From the NCBI RefSeq assembly GCF_002160325.1, contig NZ_NFKJ01000005.1:62001-126000 (forward strand): a stretch of 64,000 bases of DNA, given 5' to 3'. Below are positions 43,758 to 53,094 of this stretch, piece by piece (position 1 is the stretch's first letter; every line of letters starts with the position of its first letter). The translations under genes were made by a program, and so were the position numbers. The stretch comes from Lachnoclostridium sp. An181 (GTDB lineage Bacteria > Bacillota > Clostridia > Lachnospirales > Lachnospiraceae). The notes under the pieces were generated by a model. The model was not told the DNA's origin and did no database searches. It was given only the letters and a program-made list of their open reading frames with translations.

Positions 43758-44874
43758 AAATCTCACCTACCTTTACATCGCAACCTTTAAACTTAGCGTT
43801 ATAATACTGAACATATTCTTTAAGAAAATCACCCATATCAAATTCATCTTTAGCAGGAATCCTTATTTTTCCTTTATTTTCCCCTTCCTTTACACTAAAT
43901 TCATATTGTGTTTCATATATCTCTTCCAAGACTGGATATGCAGTAATAAATACTGTGTTTTTAATCACTTTAAAATAAATTGGCGATGGGACCCTTTCCA
44001 ATTTTATCTCTTGACCATCAGATTGCTTTTTAGTTCCGGTTTTTTTAATCTCAATATCTAATTTTTTTGGATATGTATAAGAAATCTGTTCTGCTGTCCC
44101 TAAAAGTGCCCGCACATACTTTTCATTATCAATCCCCTTCTTCTGCATATATACATAAATATAAGGACTAGCAAAGTCTTTTTTTATGTTTATCCCTGAT
44201 TTCATTGCCTTATAAAATGTATTCATATTACGAAACATTTTTCTATAAAGCTTTACTCTTTCTAGAGGAAGAAATGACATCTCATAACAAAAGTCTGCCC
44301 CTGTTTCCTCTTTTAACTTTTTTGCTATCTCTTTTTTCTCATCCTCATTTAAATTCTGATTAAAATTTGTTTCTTTGGGCAGAAAACTTCCAAACCCTTT
44401 TCTTTGTTTTCCTCCAAAATTAGTGACAATAAAAAAGTCTTCTATCGCACTTTCTATCTCTTTTCTCAACTTTGCATGAAAGCAGATAATGGTAACCTTT
44501 GGAGACAGAAAAACAACATGACTGCTCTTTCCTTTACAAAAAAATATTTCGTCTCTTTTCTGTTCCACTACCTGTTTTTCGGCATTTATTTTTTCTGTCT
44601 CACAAATTTCCATTTTATATTTTAAAGAGAAATGCTCCTCATCACTAAAATAGTCAGGATACTTCTCCTTTACATTTGTTTCAAAGTCTAATCCTTCTCT
44701 CTTCTTTATTTGTCTCACTATAAAGCGATCCAATTTCGGTTTCACTTCAGTCGCTCGTAATGTAGGTATTTCCTGTGCTGATAAAGTATCTATTTCCGTT
44801 TTTTCTTCTTGAAAATGAACCATCGGAAATTGTGGTTCCAGCGTCATTGTAAGTTTGCATCCGTCAAATCTCAC
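43750..44874 (-). CDS. cmr1: Cmr1 (Cas7-like) subunit, first gene of the III-B operon
   Basis: 374 residues: GCKLTMTLEPQFPMVHFQ at the start, TLRATEVKPKLDRFIVRQIKKREG, and the Cmr1 glycine motif FFIVTNFGGKQRKGFGSF. Cmr1 sits at the 3' end of the crRNA filament. The start is a GTG at 44874 with AAAGGAGGGG upstream. It leads an eight-gene operon in which every junction overlaps or is within a few bases. Confidence 0.85.
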   Translation of the reverse strand: MRFDGCKLTMTLEPQFPMVHFQEEKTEIDTLSAQEIPTLRATEVKPKLDRFIVRQIKKREGLDFETNVKEKYPDYFSDEEHFSLKYKMEICETEKINAEKQVVEQKRDEIFFCKGKSSHVVFLSPKVTIICFHAKLRKEIESAIEDFFIVTNFGGKQRKGFGSFLPKETNFNQNLNEDEKKEIAKKLKEETGADFCYEMSFLPLERVKLYRKMFRNMNTFYKAMKSGINIKKDFASPYIYVYMQKKGIDNEKYVRALLGTAEQISYTYPKKLDIEIKKTGTKKQSDGQEIKLERVPSPIYFKVIKNTVFITAYPVLEEIYETQYEFSVKEGENKGKIRIPAKDEFDMGDFLKEYVQYYNAKFKGCDVKVGEICD

Positions 44875-45122
44875 TTTCCGTCCCCTCCTTTTGAATCTCA
44901 GTGTTATTTTAAAATATATTTTCTATTTCTAGGATAGCACTGGTGTCACTAATTTTCAATAACTTTTATTCTTTTCTGTTATTCTTTTCTTTACGAACCA
45001 AAAAATTTTCGTTAGAATGATATATTATATTGTAACCCCAACACACAGTGTATTTAAATGTGTTTTTTTATAAGGCATTTAAATTTGATAAACCTCAACA
45101 TGCGATGTACATTTCAAAAAAA
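44875..45122 (-). promoter_or_regulatory. Promoter region of the III-B operon
   Basis: AT-rich gap between the thi terminator and cmr1. TTGAAA (44954-44959), a 17-base spacer and TATCCT (44931-44936) on the minus strand form a candidate sigma-A promoter about 60 bases before the GTG. No repeat or other gene is seen. Confidence 0.45.
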
Positions 45123-45150
45123 TGGCAGGTAATCCACGGACTACCTGCCA
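45123..45150 (-). terminator. Terminator of the thi operon
   Basis: Stem TGGCAGGTA/TACCTGCCA with a 10-base loop, followed by TTTTTTTG on the minus strand. It lies 40 bases beyond the thiC stop. Confidence 0.85.
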
Positions 45151-45192
45151 AATATCCTCTAATCCCTTATATCAATCTCTTTCCTAATTCCA

Positions 45193-46497
45193 CTACAAAA
45201 TATCAATATACTCGCCATTGAGTGCCTTATTCATACTTCTCACAGCACAAAACTTCCCGCACATAGAACAACTGTCCTCGTGTTCTGGCGCTCTTTCATC
45301 GCGGATTTGTTTTGCTGTCTCTGGGTCAATGGCGCATTCCCACTGTTTTTCCCAGTCAAATGTTCTTCTCGCTTCCGCCATGCAATCATCCAGATCTCTT
45401 GCATGAGGAATTTTTTTCGCAATATCTGCTGCATGAGCTGCAATTTTAGATGCGATAATTCCCTGTTTGACATCCTCCACATTCGGAAGTGCCAGATGCT
45501 CTGCAGGTGTGACATAACAGAGAAATGCTGCTCCTGCAGATGCAGCAACCGCGCCGCCGATTGCTGATGTAATGTGATCGTATCCTGGCGCAATGTCTGT
45601 GACGATCGGACCAAGTACATAGAAAGGAGCACCCATACAAATTGTCTGCTGCAGTTTCATATTTGCCTCAATCTGATCCAGAGGCATATGCCCAGGTCCT
45701 TCCACCATGACCTGAACATCCTTTGCCCACGCACGTTTTGTCAGTTCGCCAAGACGGACCAGTTCTTCAATCTGACAAACATCACTTGCATCTGCAAGGC
45801 ATCCCGGGCGACACGCGTCTCCAAGGGAAATGGTTACATCATACTCCCTGCAAATATCAAGAATTTCATCAAAATATTCGTAAAATGGATTCTCCTCTCC
45901 TGTCATGCTCATCCACGCAAATACAAGGGAGCCGCCGCGGGAAACAATGTTCATCTTCCTTTTATGCATCTTGATCTGGTCAATGGTTTTCCTCGTAATG
46001 CCACAGTGCAGTGTGACAAAATCAACTCCATCTTCCGCATGCAAGCGGATCACATCAATAAAATCTTTTGCAGAGAGTGTGGCAAGATCCCTCTGATAAT
46101 GAATCACACTATCATAGACAGGAACCGTACCGATCATGGCAGGGCATTCGCTTGTAAGTTTTCTTCTGAAAGGCTGTGTATTGCCATGGGAAGAAAGATC
46201 CATAATTGCCTCTGCTCCCATATCCACGGCTGCCATCACTTTCTGCATTTCAATGTCATAATCCTTACAATCCCTGGAAACGCCAAGATTTACATTGATC
46301 TTTGTGCGCAGTATAGAGCCGACCCCATTTGGATCAATACACGTGTGCAGCTTATTGGCACAGATCGCAACCTGCCCTTTTGCCACAAGTTCCCGAATCT
46401 CTTCCTCTGTACGGTATTCCTTTTTTGCAACTGCTTTCATTTCCGGAGTGATAATGCCACGCTTGCCAGCATCCATTTGTGTTGTGTAATTTCTCAT
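45193..46497 (-). CDS. thiC: ThiC phosphomethylpyrimidine synthase
   Basis: 434 residues. The radical-SAM type C-terminal cluster motif is [11 protein letters not shown] (CxxCxxxxC). Core segments [43 protein letters not shown] and [13 protein letters not shown] are diagnostic. The enzyme converts AIR to HMP phosphate, the thiamine pyrimidine. It is the last gene of the TPP-riboswitch operon. Confidence 0.97.
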   Translation of the reverse strand: MRNYTTQMDAGKRGIITPEMKAVAKKEYRTEEEIRELVAKGQVAICANKLHTCIDPNGVGSILRTKINVNLGVSRDCKDYDIEMQKVMAAVDMGAEAIMDLSSHGNTQPFRRKLTSECPAMIGTVPVYDSVIHYQRDLATLSAKDFIDVIRLHAEDGVDFVTLHCGITRKTIDQIKMHKRKMNIVSRGGSLVFAWMSMTGEENPFYEYFDEILDICREYDVTISLGDACRPGCLADASDVCQIEELVRLGELTKRAWAKDVQVMVEGPGHMPLDQIEANMKLQQTICMGAPFYVLGPIVTDIAPGYDHITSAIGGAVAASAGAAFLCYVTPAEHLALPNVEDVKQGIIASKIAAHAADIAKKIPHARDLDDCMAEARRTFDWEKQWECAIDPETAKQIRDERAPEHEDSCSMCGKFCAVRSMNKALNGEYIDIL

Positions 46498-46531
46498 CTT
46501 CTTTTCTTCCTTTCAAACAGATCATAAAACT

Positions 46532-47329
46532 TCAACCCGAAAAACAACTGTTAAGATCAAATAAATGATTGATCGGTCCGGATCCTTTTCCAAAATCCAG
46601 CATTGCTGCAAGCGCGCCGGAAATGTAATCTTTTGCTCTCTGCACAGACTCTTCCAGAGAAAACCCTTTTGCAAGATTGGACGCAATAGCGCTGGAGAGC
46701 GTGCACCCTGTACCGTGGGTGTTCGGATTGTCGATCCTCTTTCCTTCAAACCAGCGCCATTTCCCGTCTGCGTACAGCAGATCATTGGCGTCATTGACAC
46801 AATGTCCGCCCTTGACCAGCACCGCGCATCCGCAGCTGTCTCCAATCATTTTTGCAGCCTTTTGCATATCTTCTTTTGTCCGAACCTTCATTCCGGAAAG
46901 CACTTCTGTTTCCGGGATATTCGGTGTGATCACAGCCGCAAGCGGAAACAGTTTGCTCATCAGCATAGAAACCGCATCCGTTTTCATCAGCGCTGATCCG
47001 CTTGTCGCAACCATGACCGGATCAACCACAATATTTTTTGCTTTATGAGCAATCAGCCGTTCAGCGATCACTTCTATCAGTTCTGCAGAAGATACCATGC
47101 CAATTTTTACTGCGTCCGGATAGATATCCTCAAATACAGCATCTATCTGCTGCCTTAAAAAATCCGCAGTTACCTCCATGATCCCTGTCACACCGGTTGT
47201 GTTCTGCGCTGTCAGTGCTGTGATCGCACTCATTGCGTAAACACCATTCATTGTCATTGTTTTGATATCTGCCTGAATGCCGGCGCCTCCGCAGGAATCA
47301 CTGCCTGCGATTGATAATGCTGTTCTCAT
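46532..47329 (-). CDS. thiD: ThiD hydroxymethylpyrimidine (phosphate) kinase
   Basis: 265 residues: MRTALSIAGSDSCGGAGIQADIKTMTMNGVYAMSAITALTAQNT, VDPVMVATSGSALM, and the C-terminal NTHGTGCTLSSAIASNLAKG. This is the ribokinase-fold ThiD that phosphorylates HMP and HMP-P to HMP-PP. It precedes thiC by 34 bases. Confidence 0.96.
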   Translation of the reverse strand: MRTALSIAGSDSCGGAGIQADIKTMTMNGVYAMSAITALTAQNTTGVTGIMEVTADFLRQQIDAVFEDIYPDAVKIGMVSSAELIEVIAERLIAHKAKNIVVDPVMVATSGSALMKTDAVSMLMSKLFPLAAVITPNIPETEVLSGMKVRTKEDMQKAAKMIGDSCGCAVLVKGGHCVNDANDLLYADGKWRWFEGKRIDNPNTHGTGCTLSSAIASNLAKGFSLEESVQRAKDYISGALAAMLDFGKGSGPINHLFDLNSCFSG

Positions 47330-47369
47330 CGTCTCTTCTCCTTTTCGATTTTTTGCATTATTTTTATTG

Positions 47370-47402
47370 AGCGGCAGAAAGTGGTGCCCCCAGTCTGCCG
47401 CT
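47370..47402. terminator. Hairpin between HAD gene and thiD
   Basis: Stem AGCGGCAGA/TCTGCCGCT. The T-run (TTTTTATTT) follows on the plus strand, but on the minus strand only CAATAAAAAT follows. For the thi operon it may be a processing or attenuation structure rather than a full terminator. Confidence 0.45.
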
Positions 47403-47408
47403 TTTTAT

Positions 47409-48065
47409 TTACAGACTAATATAATTCCAGAATTCTTCGGCATGAGGATACTCCGCAATATAGCAGTCTGCCATTTCCTTCAGTTCTGTTTGCTGTTCCT
47501 CGTGGACATCATACACTGCTGTTGCCAAAAACCCGTCTGTTTTTGCGGTTTTCAGTGCGTGCAGCGTATCTTCAAATACCATGGTCTCTGCTTTTTCTGT
47601 TTGCAGATGCCTGGCAGCAGCCCGGTAGATATGCGGCTCTTCCTTACTATGTCCTACGGATGCACAAGTAAAAATCCGTGTAAAATAATCCCTGACTCCA
47701 AGCCTTTGAAGAGCTGCTGTTACCAGATGTTCATTTGTGACAGTGGCAATGCACATGTTTACACCTCGTCCGCTCAGTTCTTCCAGGAAATCCGCAGCGC
47801 CCGGTTTCAGCAAAACCGTATCCAGATAAAAATTTTCCACTATCCGGTCCACATCCCGGATAATTTCCTCCACAGAAAGAGAAACTCCATAGTGCTCTCT
47901 GTAATAGTGTGCGGACTGTTCCATGGTAAATGTCTTAAACGTTTCCTTTAAATCTTCTTTTGGTTCTTTTCCAAGAGACCGAAGATAGGTTTCTCCAATC
48001 GTATCCCAGATGGCCATGGAATCCAGAAGTGTGCCGTCCAGGTCAAATATTGCGCCTCGGATCAT
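47409..48065 (-). CDS. HAD-superfamily phosphatase in the thi operon
   Basis: 218 residues: MIRGAIFDLDGTLLDSMAIWDTIGETYL (DxDGT nucleophile), IATVTNEHLV (Thr motif II), GHSKEEPHIYRAAARHL (Lys), VFEDTLHALKTAKTDGF (DD-like acid motif). It is a beta-phosphoglucomutase-type HAD enzyme. The location between thiE and thiD, overlapping thiE by 4 bases, suggests a thiamine-phosphate phosphatase. That role is an inference. Confidence 0.85.
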   Translation of the reverse strand: MIRGAIFDLDGTLLDSMAIWDTIGETYLRSLGKEPKEDLKETFKTFTMEQSAHYYREHYGVSLSVEEIIRDVDRIVENFYLDTVLLKPGAADFLEELSGRGVNMCIATVTNEHLVTAALQRLGVRDYFTRIFTCASVGHSKEEPHIYRAAARHLQTEKAETMVFEDTLHALKTAKTDGFLATAVYDVHEEQQTELKEMADCYIAEYPHAEEFWNYISL

Positions 48066-48703
48066 TCTTCCACCGCCTTTCTGGTGAGTGTTTTTAATTC
48101 TGCCGTCGCAGTGTGAATATCCTTTGCTCCAAAAATGGAACTGATCACGGCAATCCCACAGATTCCGCTGCCCCTTAATTGGGACACATTTGCCTTTCCG
48201 ATTCCTCCAATCGCGATAACCGGAATATGAACTGCCTCACAGATATTTTTTAATGTTTCCAGGCTTACATCCTCAGCATCTGCTTTGGATCCTGTCGGAA
48301 ATACAGCGCCAACGCCAAGATAATCCGCACCTCTTTGTTCTGCCAAAATTGCCTGCTCTACGGTCTGCGCCGATACGCCAAGAATCTTTTCATCTCCAAG
48401 AACAGCCCTCACATCCCCGGCCTCCATATCACTTTGTCCCACATGCACACCATCCGCATCCATTTTACGGGCAATGTTTACATTGTCATTGATCACAAAC
48501 GGGACATGGTAACGCCTGCAGAGCTCTTTGATCTCAATGGCTTCCTTTAAAAAATTTTCCTCATCCAGTTCCTTTTCGCGCAGCTGAATAAACGTGGCGC
48601 CGCCTTTTAATGCCTCTTCCACTTGCTCGTAAAGGGTCTGTTCTCCCAGCCAGGAACGGTCCGTAACTGCATAGAGTAATAAATTTTTTCTATCGCACTT
48701 CAT
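48062..48703 (-). CDS. thiE: ThiE thiamine-phosphate synthase
   Basis: 213 residues: LLLYAVTDRSWLG, GGATFIQLREKELDEENFL, VPFVINDNVNIARKMDADGVHVGQSDM, GADYLGVGAVFPTGSKADAE, IPVIAIGGI. These are the TIM-barrel ThiE motifs that join HMP-PP and HET-P. It overlaps thiM by 14 bases. Confidence 0.96.
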   Translation of the reverse strand: MKCDRKNLLLYAVTDRSWLGEQTLYEQVEEALKGGATFIQLREKELDEENFLKEAIEIKELCRRYHVPFVINDNVNIARKMDADGVHVGQSDMEAGDVRAVLGDEKILGVSAQTVEQAILAEQRGADYLGVGAVFPTGSKADAEDVSLETLKNICEAVHIPVIAIGGIGKANVSQLRGSGICGIAVISSIFGAKDIHTATAELKTLTRKAVEE

Positions 48704-49511
48704 ACTTTGCTCCTTTGTTCAATGTCTCTGCATCCATGTTGTATATCGCATCAATGATGCGGTTGCGGTAGGATGCATTTCCCTCCCCTGGCTGCATATT
48801 TGCAAAACCGATTTCCCCGGCAAGTCCCATAAGGCAGACCGCAGCAGCAACCGCCTCTGTTTTATTTTCCGGATTCGCTGCAGCATACGCTGTTGCCATG
48901 CCTGAAAGCTGGCAGCCCGTACCCGTGATCTTACTCATTTCCGGCCTTCCGTTTCGAATGACAAAACATTTCTCCTCATCCGCCACCAGATCGATCGCTC
49001 CGGTAATCGCCACAACCGCGCCTGTCCTTGCTGAAAACTCTTTTGCAAAAGCAATCATTGTGTCCAGGTTTTCCTCAGTCACTGTGTCTGCCGCATCCGC
49101 ATCCACGCCCTTTGTGCTGCCGCTGCCAAGCGCCAATGTTTTGATTTCCGAAATATTCCCGCGAATCACATCAATTTTGATCTTATCCATCAATTTAATA
49201 GCCGTATTGGTGCGCAGCGCACTTGCCCCTGCACCAACAGGATCCAAAAGAACCACATGTCCCAATTCATTTGCCTTTGCCCCTGCAATCAACATTCCCT
49301 CAATGCTGCGCTTATTCAAAGTTCCGATGTTGATATTCAGCCCTTGGCATATGGATGTGATATCTGCGACATCTTCCGGTTCGTCCGACATGATCGGACT
49401 TCCCCCGCAGGCAAGCAGAACATTTGCCACATCATTGACCGTCACATAATTGGTGATATTATGTACAAGCGGTGTTGTCTTTTTTACATTTTCAAAACAA
49501 TTTTCAAACAT
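48690..49511 (-). CDS. thiM: ThiM hydroxyethylthiazole kinase
   Basis: About 273 residues: TTPLVHNITNYVTVNDVANVLLACGGSPIMSDEPEDV, VLLDPVGAGASALRT, KITGTGCQLSGMATAYAA. ThiM phosphorylates salvaged thiazole. The start at 49511 follows AAAAGAGGTT. It is first in the operon, directly behind the riboswitch and its terminator. Without thiG/thiH/thiS here, the thiazole is probably salvaged. Confidence 0.95.
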   Translation of the reverse strand: MFENCFENVKKTTPLVHNITNYVTVNDVANVLLACGGSPIMSDEPEDVADITSICQGLNINIGTLNKRSIEGMLIAGAKANELGHVVLLDPVGAGASALRTNTAIKLMDKIKIDVIRGNISEIKTLALGSGSTKGVDADAADTVTEENLDTMIAFAKEFSARTGAVVAITGAIDLVADEEKCFVIRNGRPEMSKITGTGCQLSGMATAYAAANPENKTEAVAAAVCLMGLAGEIGFANMQPGEGNASYRNRIIDAIYNMDAETLNKGAKYEVR

Positions 49512-49588
49512 GATAACCTCTTTTCCCCGAACATTTTTCGGAATATGATGATTCAATTATTCAGCGGAAATCATGGAACATACACAAA

Positions 49589-49614
49589 AAAGGAAACTAC
49601 CGATTTGGCAACTT
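49589..49614 (-). terminator. Expression-platform terminator of the TPP riboswitch
   Basis: Ten-pair stem GGAAGTTGCC/GGTAGTTTCC (some G-U pairs) with loop AAATC, followed by TTTTTTG on the minus strand. It lies between the aptamer and thiM, so TPP binding is expected to terminate transcription. Confidence 0.75.
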
Positions 49615-49634
49615 CCTTTCATATTCGCGATTGT

Positions 49635-49724
49635 CCAGGCATCCCTACGTTGGCATTATCCAAATCAGGTTCATGGGTCGAAGGTCATACCTTCCTCTCA
49701 GCCTGTCATACAAGCTCCCCGCTG
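49635..49724 (-). ncRNA. TPP riboswitch (THI element)
   Basis: On the minus strand the conserved pieces are GGCTGAGAGG, CCTTCGACCC, ATGAACCTGATTTGGATAAT and GCCAACGTAGGGA, the signature of the TPP aptamer. It lies between the promoter and thiM and controls the whole thi operon. Confidence 0.97.
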
Positions 49725-49740
49725 TTTAATTGTTGAGAAT

Positions 49741-49769
49741 ATTGTACACTATTTTTAGTGTAATGACAA
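49741..49769 (-). promoter_or_regulatory. Sigma-A promoter of the thi operon
   Basis: TTGTCA (49764-49769), exactly 17 bases and TACAAT (49741-49746) on the minus strand. Transcription would begin about 10 bases before the TPP aptamer. The spacer is a small palindrome (ACACTAAAAATAGTGT). Confidence 0.8.
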
Positions 49770-49849
49770 GTAAAGAGGGCACAGCCGACGGCCATGCCCA
49801 CATTTCTTTCTAACACTTTCTATTTTTCATCTTTAATATCTGAATTGTA

Positions 49850-50296
49850 TTATTTCGGCTGCTGCCAGTAATGAAGTTTGGGCAGCATTTCCTCAAAATA
49901 GGCTCTTGCCTGCTCTACCGGCCAATTTTCATTTGCCATATGTTCAGCACAAAAATCAATCAATTTTTCAATATTTGTATATGTGAATTTTCCTTCAGCA
50001 TAACACCATTTGCAGTATTCCTCATTAAATGTACCGTCAGTCTCTTTACTCATAGTAGTGTCATCGAGAGGCATACCGCAACACTGGCAGATCAGTTTCC
50101 TCGGAGAACCTAAAAGTGTATTAATAGAAACGCCAAACAGTTTTGACAACAATTTCAGCGTTTCTGTATTTGGTATGGTTCCACCGGTTTCCCAACGGGA
50201 GACTGCCTGGCGTGTGACATGAATTTTTTCTGCAAGTTCATCCTGAGATAATTTGTTCTTAGTACGTAGTTCCAAGATAACATCTTTTGTTTCCAT
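49850..50296 (-). CDS. XRE regulator with zinc-ribbon C-terminal domain
   Basis: 148 residues. The N-terminus is an XRE helix-turn-helix (ILELRTKNKLSQDELAEKIHVTRQAVSRWETGGTIPNTETLKLLSKLFGVSINTLL). The second half is a putative zinc-ribbon module (CQCCGMPLDD ... EEYCKWCYAEGKFTY ... FCAEHMA ... MLPKLHYWQQ), common in Clostridia. A sensor-regulator is likely. Its target is not evident. Confidence 0.8.
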   Translation of the reverse strand: METKDVILELRTKNKLSQDELAEKIHVTRQAVSRWETGGTIPNTETLKLLSKLFGVSINTLLGSPRKLICQCCGMPLDDTTMSKETDGTFNEEYCKWCYAEGKFTYTNIEKLIDFCAEHMANENWPVEQARAYFEEMLPKLHYWQQPK

Positions 50297-50589
50297 AATA
50301 AATCATCACCTCCATACAAATACTATATCAATACAGTCTATAAAAGAAAAGCAACTCTCTGTTGCTAAAAAATGATGATTTGTTATTTTCTCTAAGTTTC
50401 CTTATCGCTTGTTCCTCTCGAAATTCCAGCTTATTTCCATTCTATAAACTGAAATTTATCACATTTCAACTATATTTGCTGTTCGGATTGTAATCCTATC
50501 ACTTATATTTGAACTGGCCGTTTTTGACCACCATCTTGTTTTTACCGCTTACATTGATTCCTCTTAATAATGCAATGTATCTCTTCATA

Positions 50590-51075
50590 TCATTTTTTAC
50601 TCTTCCGGAATGGTTTCAGGAAAAGGAACCATCCAAAAATCATAAGATCCGATAACAACGCCGGAATCAGATCACTCCAGTAAATCGTTTGTCCTTGAAT
50701 GATTTCCGCCGTATACTCCCCGACAAATACAGGAATCAGATTGTTGTTTAAAAAGTGTACAACCACCATCAAGAAAAAATTGAGAATATTATTAAGCAAA
50801 TAGATCCAGATAATGGGTTCTCTTTCCTTTTAATCCATAGGCCACTCTTTTTTCATTGTCTGAACCTAAAAGTAAAATCCAGAAAATCACGCTGCTCATG
50901 ATCAGAAGTGCCTGAATGATTATCTGCCAGACAGAAGTTTCCGTTTTCCCCGACTGTATCGTAATTGGGCAAAATACGAAAACCACTGCACACAGAATCA
51001 TACTAGCTGTAAGCAGGATAAAAAACAGAAAGAACGCCTTTGGAAGATTTTTATTTCCATTTGTGTCATCTTCAT
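50590..51075 (-). pseudogene. Frameshifted multi-helix membrane protein
   Basis: Consecutive frames give FFLFFILLTASMILCAVVFVF, then WQIIIQALLIMSSVIFWILLLGS, then, after a shift near 50795, ILNFFLMVVVHFLNNNLIPVFVGEY and LLSDLMIFGWFLFLKPF. A GAGGAGATGTT site with ATG occurs at about 51075, in yet another frame (MKMTQMEIKIF). Together they make one membrane protein of about 160 residues with two frameshifts. The family is unknown. Confidence 0.55.
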
Positions 51076-51118
51076 AACATCTCCTCAGGTCTTATTGATT
51101 TTCTGTCTCCAAAATCTC

Positions 51119-51760
51119 TTATTTTCCCTTTAATCTCTGAATAAATTTATCTACTTCCTGATACATCGTTTTACTATTAATTACCTTTGCTAAATTCACA
51201 AAACCTTTTCCTGTCGTATTATCTCTGATCATTGTTTGTGAAATTATCCCATATAGGAGTTGCTGTAACTCCTTTCCGAATAATCGAAATCTTCTCTGTT
51301 TCATTATATAATCCTCTCGGATAGCCACAAAATACAATCTCTTCCATTGCCGAAAACTTTTCGTATTCTTCATTTGTTGGTATCATTGCTGGTCCTATAC
51401 CCATATAATAAACGTCAATATTTTTGTTTTGCAGATTTCCTATTGTTTCTGCCATTAGCATGGCTACCAAATCTAAATCTCCCAACTGAAAAGTTTCAAC
51501 AATTGAACTATCAAACTGAAGTTTTGTTGTTTTAGTTGATGCTATTCCTTTTTCCTAAATGTGTAATTCCATAAAACAGGACGCTGCATTTTCTAAAACA
51601 TGATAACTTGTAATCAATAATGGAATAGCATTTTCCTATCTACCTTAATCGAAAAAATAAATCCTGTTCCACCAGTAAGTGAACCATCCGCCCTTTCGGC
51701 ATAAAACGGGACAACTGTATAAAGTAACTGTGAGAAAACATCATGCTTACTCTTATTCAT
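51119..51760 (-). pseudogene. Broken trypsin-like serine peptidase
   Basis: The ATG at 51760 opens MNKSKHDVFSQLLYTVVPFYAERADGSLTGGTGFIFS, then the frame shifts. Further pieces are ENAIPLLITSYHVLENA (with the catalytic His), LGDLDLVAMLMAE (Asp), NEEYEKFSAMEEIVFCGYPRGLYN and IIRKGVTATPIWDNF. The Ser region (GxSGSP) is absent, replaced by a short tail. The gene is dead. Confidence 0.7.
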
Positions 51761-51951
51761 TTTCAACTTTCCTTTCTTCTGTTTCATCAAAATTTCTGTA
51801 ATATCTCTCTTTTAAATACAACTCTCAATATTTATATTTTGATTATAAAATAATTTTAAAAATTTTTTTATTGGATCTATACTGATTAAGAGGACACATT
51901 ATGTAAATATACATTACAATTAAGCAGACACAAAAAAGGAGATATCTACAG

Positions 51952-52765
51952 ATGTCCACAAACAACAAAGGTATCTGCTATGACGAAGACTCCAAAAGAA
52001 CTCTTGTCAATCTCTACCAAGCCGGCGGTAAAACACAAGCAACATTCTGCAAAGAATACGGAATTGCTCCTATGGCGTTAAACCGCTGGATTAAACAATA
52101 CTCAACTGTTCAAATCGATGATGGTAAAGTTTTAACCGCTAAGCATGTAAAACATTTTCAAAAGCGAAATGTCCAACTTGAAAAAGAACTACTCATATTA
52201 AAAAAAGCGATTGCCATCTTCACGCCACACTCAAACAACGATTAGAAACTGCTCATAAGCTCCGTTTTCAACACCATATTAAAACTCTATGTGAATCCCT
52301 CGGTGTTAATCCTGGTACTTATTACAAACATTACAATTCGGAACCAGCTGATCGTACCATAGAAAACCAGAAGATTTCCAAATGCATTCTCCAGATTTAT
52401 GCTGACTGCAACAAACGTCTCGGTGCATATAAAATCACTTACATTCTTCAGCGTCATATGGCATAAACATCAGTGTCTGACGAGTGTACCGATTGATGCG
52501 AACCCTCAAATTACCACGTATGTCTATGGACAAAATCATAGCTTGGGACATTTCAGGCAAGCCCGAGGTTGATCTTGTTATGAATGCATTCAAAAAAGCT
52601 TATGATAATCGAAACTTTCCCCCAAGACTTATGTTTCATTCTGATCGAGAATCTCAATATACCGCCTCTTCATTTAGTCAACTATTAGATTCTCTTAATG
52701 TGGTGCAATCATTTTCAAAAAAGGGCTATCCTTTCGATAATACTTGCTTGACTATACTCCAGTAA
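51952..52765 (+). mobile_element. Internally deleted IS3-family element
   Basis: The first ORF (51952-52245) is an OrfA with HTH (KRTLVNLYQAGGKTQATFCKEYGIAPMALNRWIKQY) and a leucine-zipper-like tail. OrfB follows in the shifted frame (LETAHKLRFQHHIKTLCESL, GAYKITYILQR). It then jumps from LMRTLKLPRMSMDK to IIAWDISGKPEVDLVMNAFKKAYDN, with loss of the first catalytic Asp region, and keeps MFHSDRESQYTASSFSQLL (second Asp, as HSDRGSQYT). The 3' end with the catalytic Glu is missing. It is a non-autonomous relic. Confidence 0.8.
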
Positions 52766-52963
52766 TTATTTATCTTTATTATTCTTATCATTTTTATTCA
52801 AATGCGTGGTTGATAAACATAAAAATGACGAACCTAGGCATAAAAATATTACTGCTGTATTAGTATTCTTATCAATAAAATTCACTATTGATATAATGTA
52901 ATAACATATTGAGGCAGCTAGAAAACATAAAAAACATATTTTCTCTCTTTTATCTTTTTTCAT
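52766..52963 (-). CDS. Small two-helix membrane protein
   Basis: About 65 residues: two hydrophobic helices (ICFLCFLAASICYYIISIVNFI and NTAVIFLCLGSSFLCLSTT) with a charged tail. The start at 52963 is preceded by GGTGGAG. It lies on the same strand as the XRE gene about 130 bases upstream and may belong to that unit. The family is unknown. Confidence 0.45.
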   Translation of the reverse strand: MKKDKREKICFLCFLAASICYYIISIVNFIDKNTNTAVIFLCLGSSFLCLSTTHLNKNDKNNKDK

Positions 52964-53094
52964 AATTTCTCCACCTTTCAAATTCAAATCTTCACATTAC
53001 TGGAATTCTCCGTTGCATTTAATCCTTCCAGCTGATTACTGTTCTTATATCCAGAGTCCTTACCTATTATACTTTTAAACTTGTAACATTCTCT

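Noticed and set aside
45574-46527. 317-residue plus-strand frame opposite thiC
   Set aside because: Antisense shadow of thiC with no recognisable domain.
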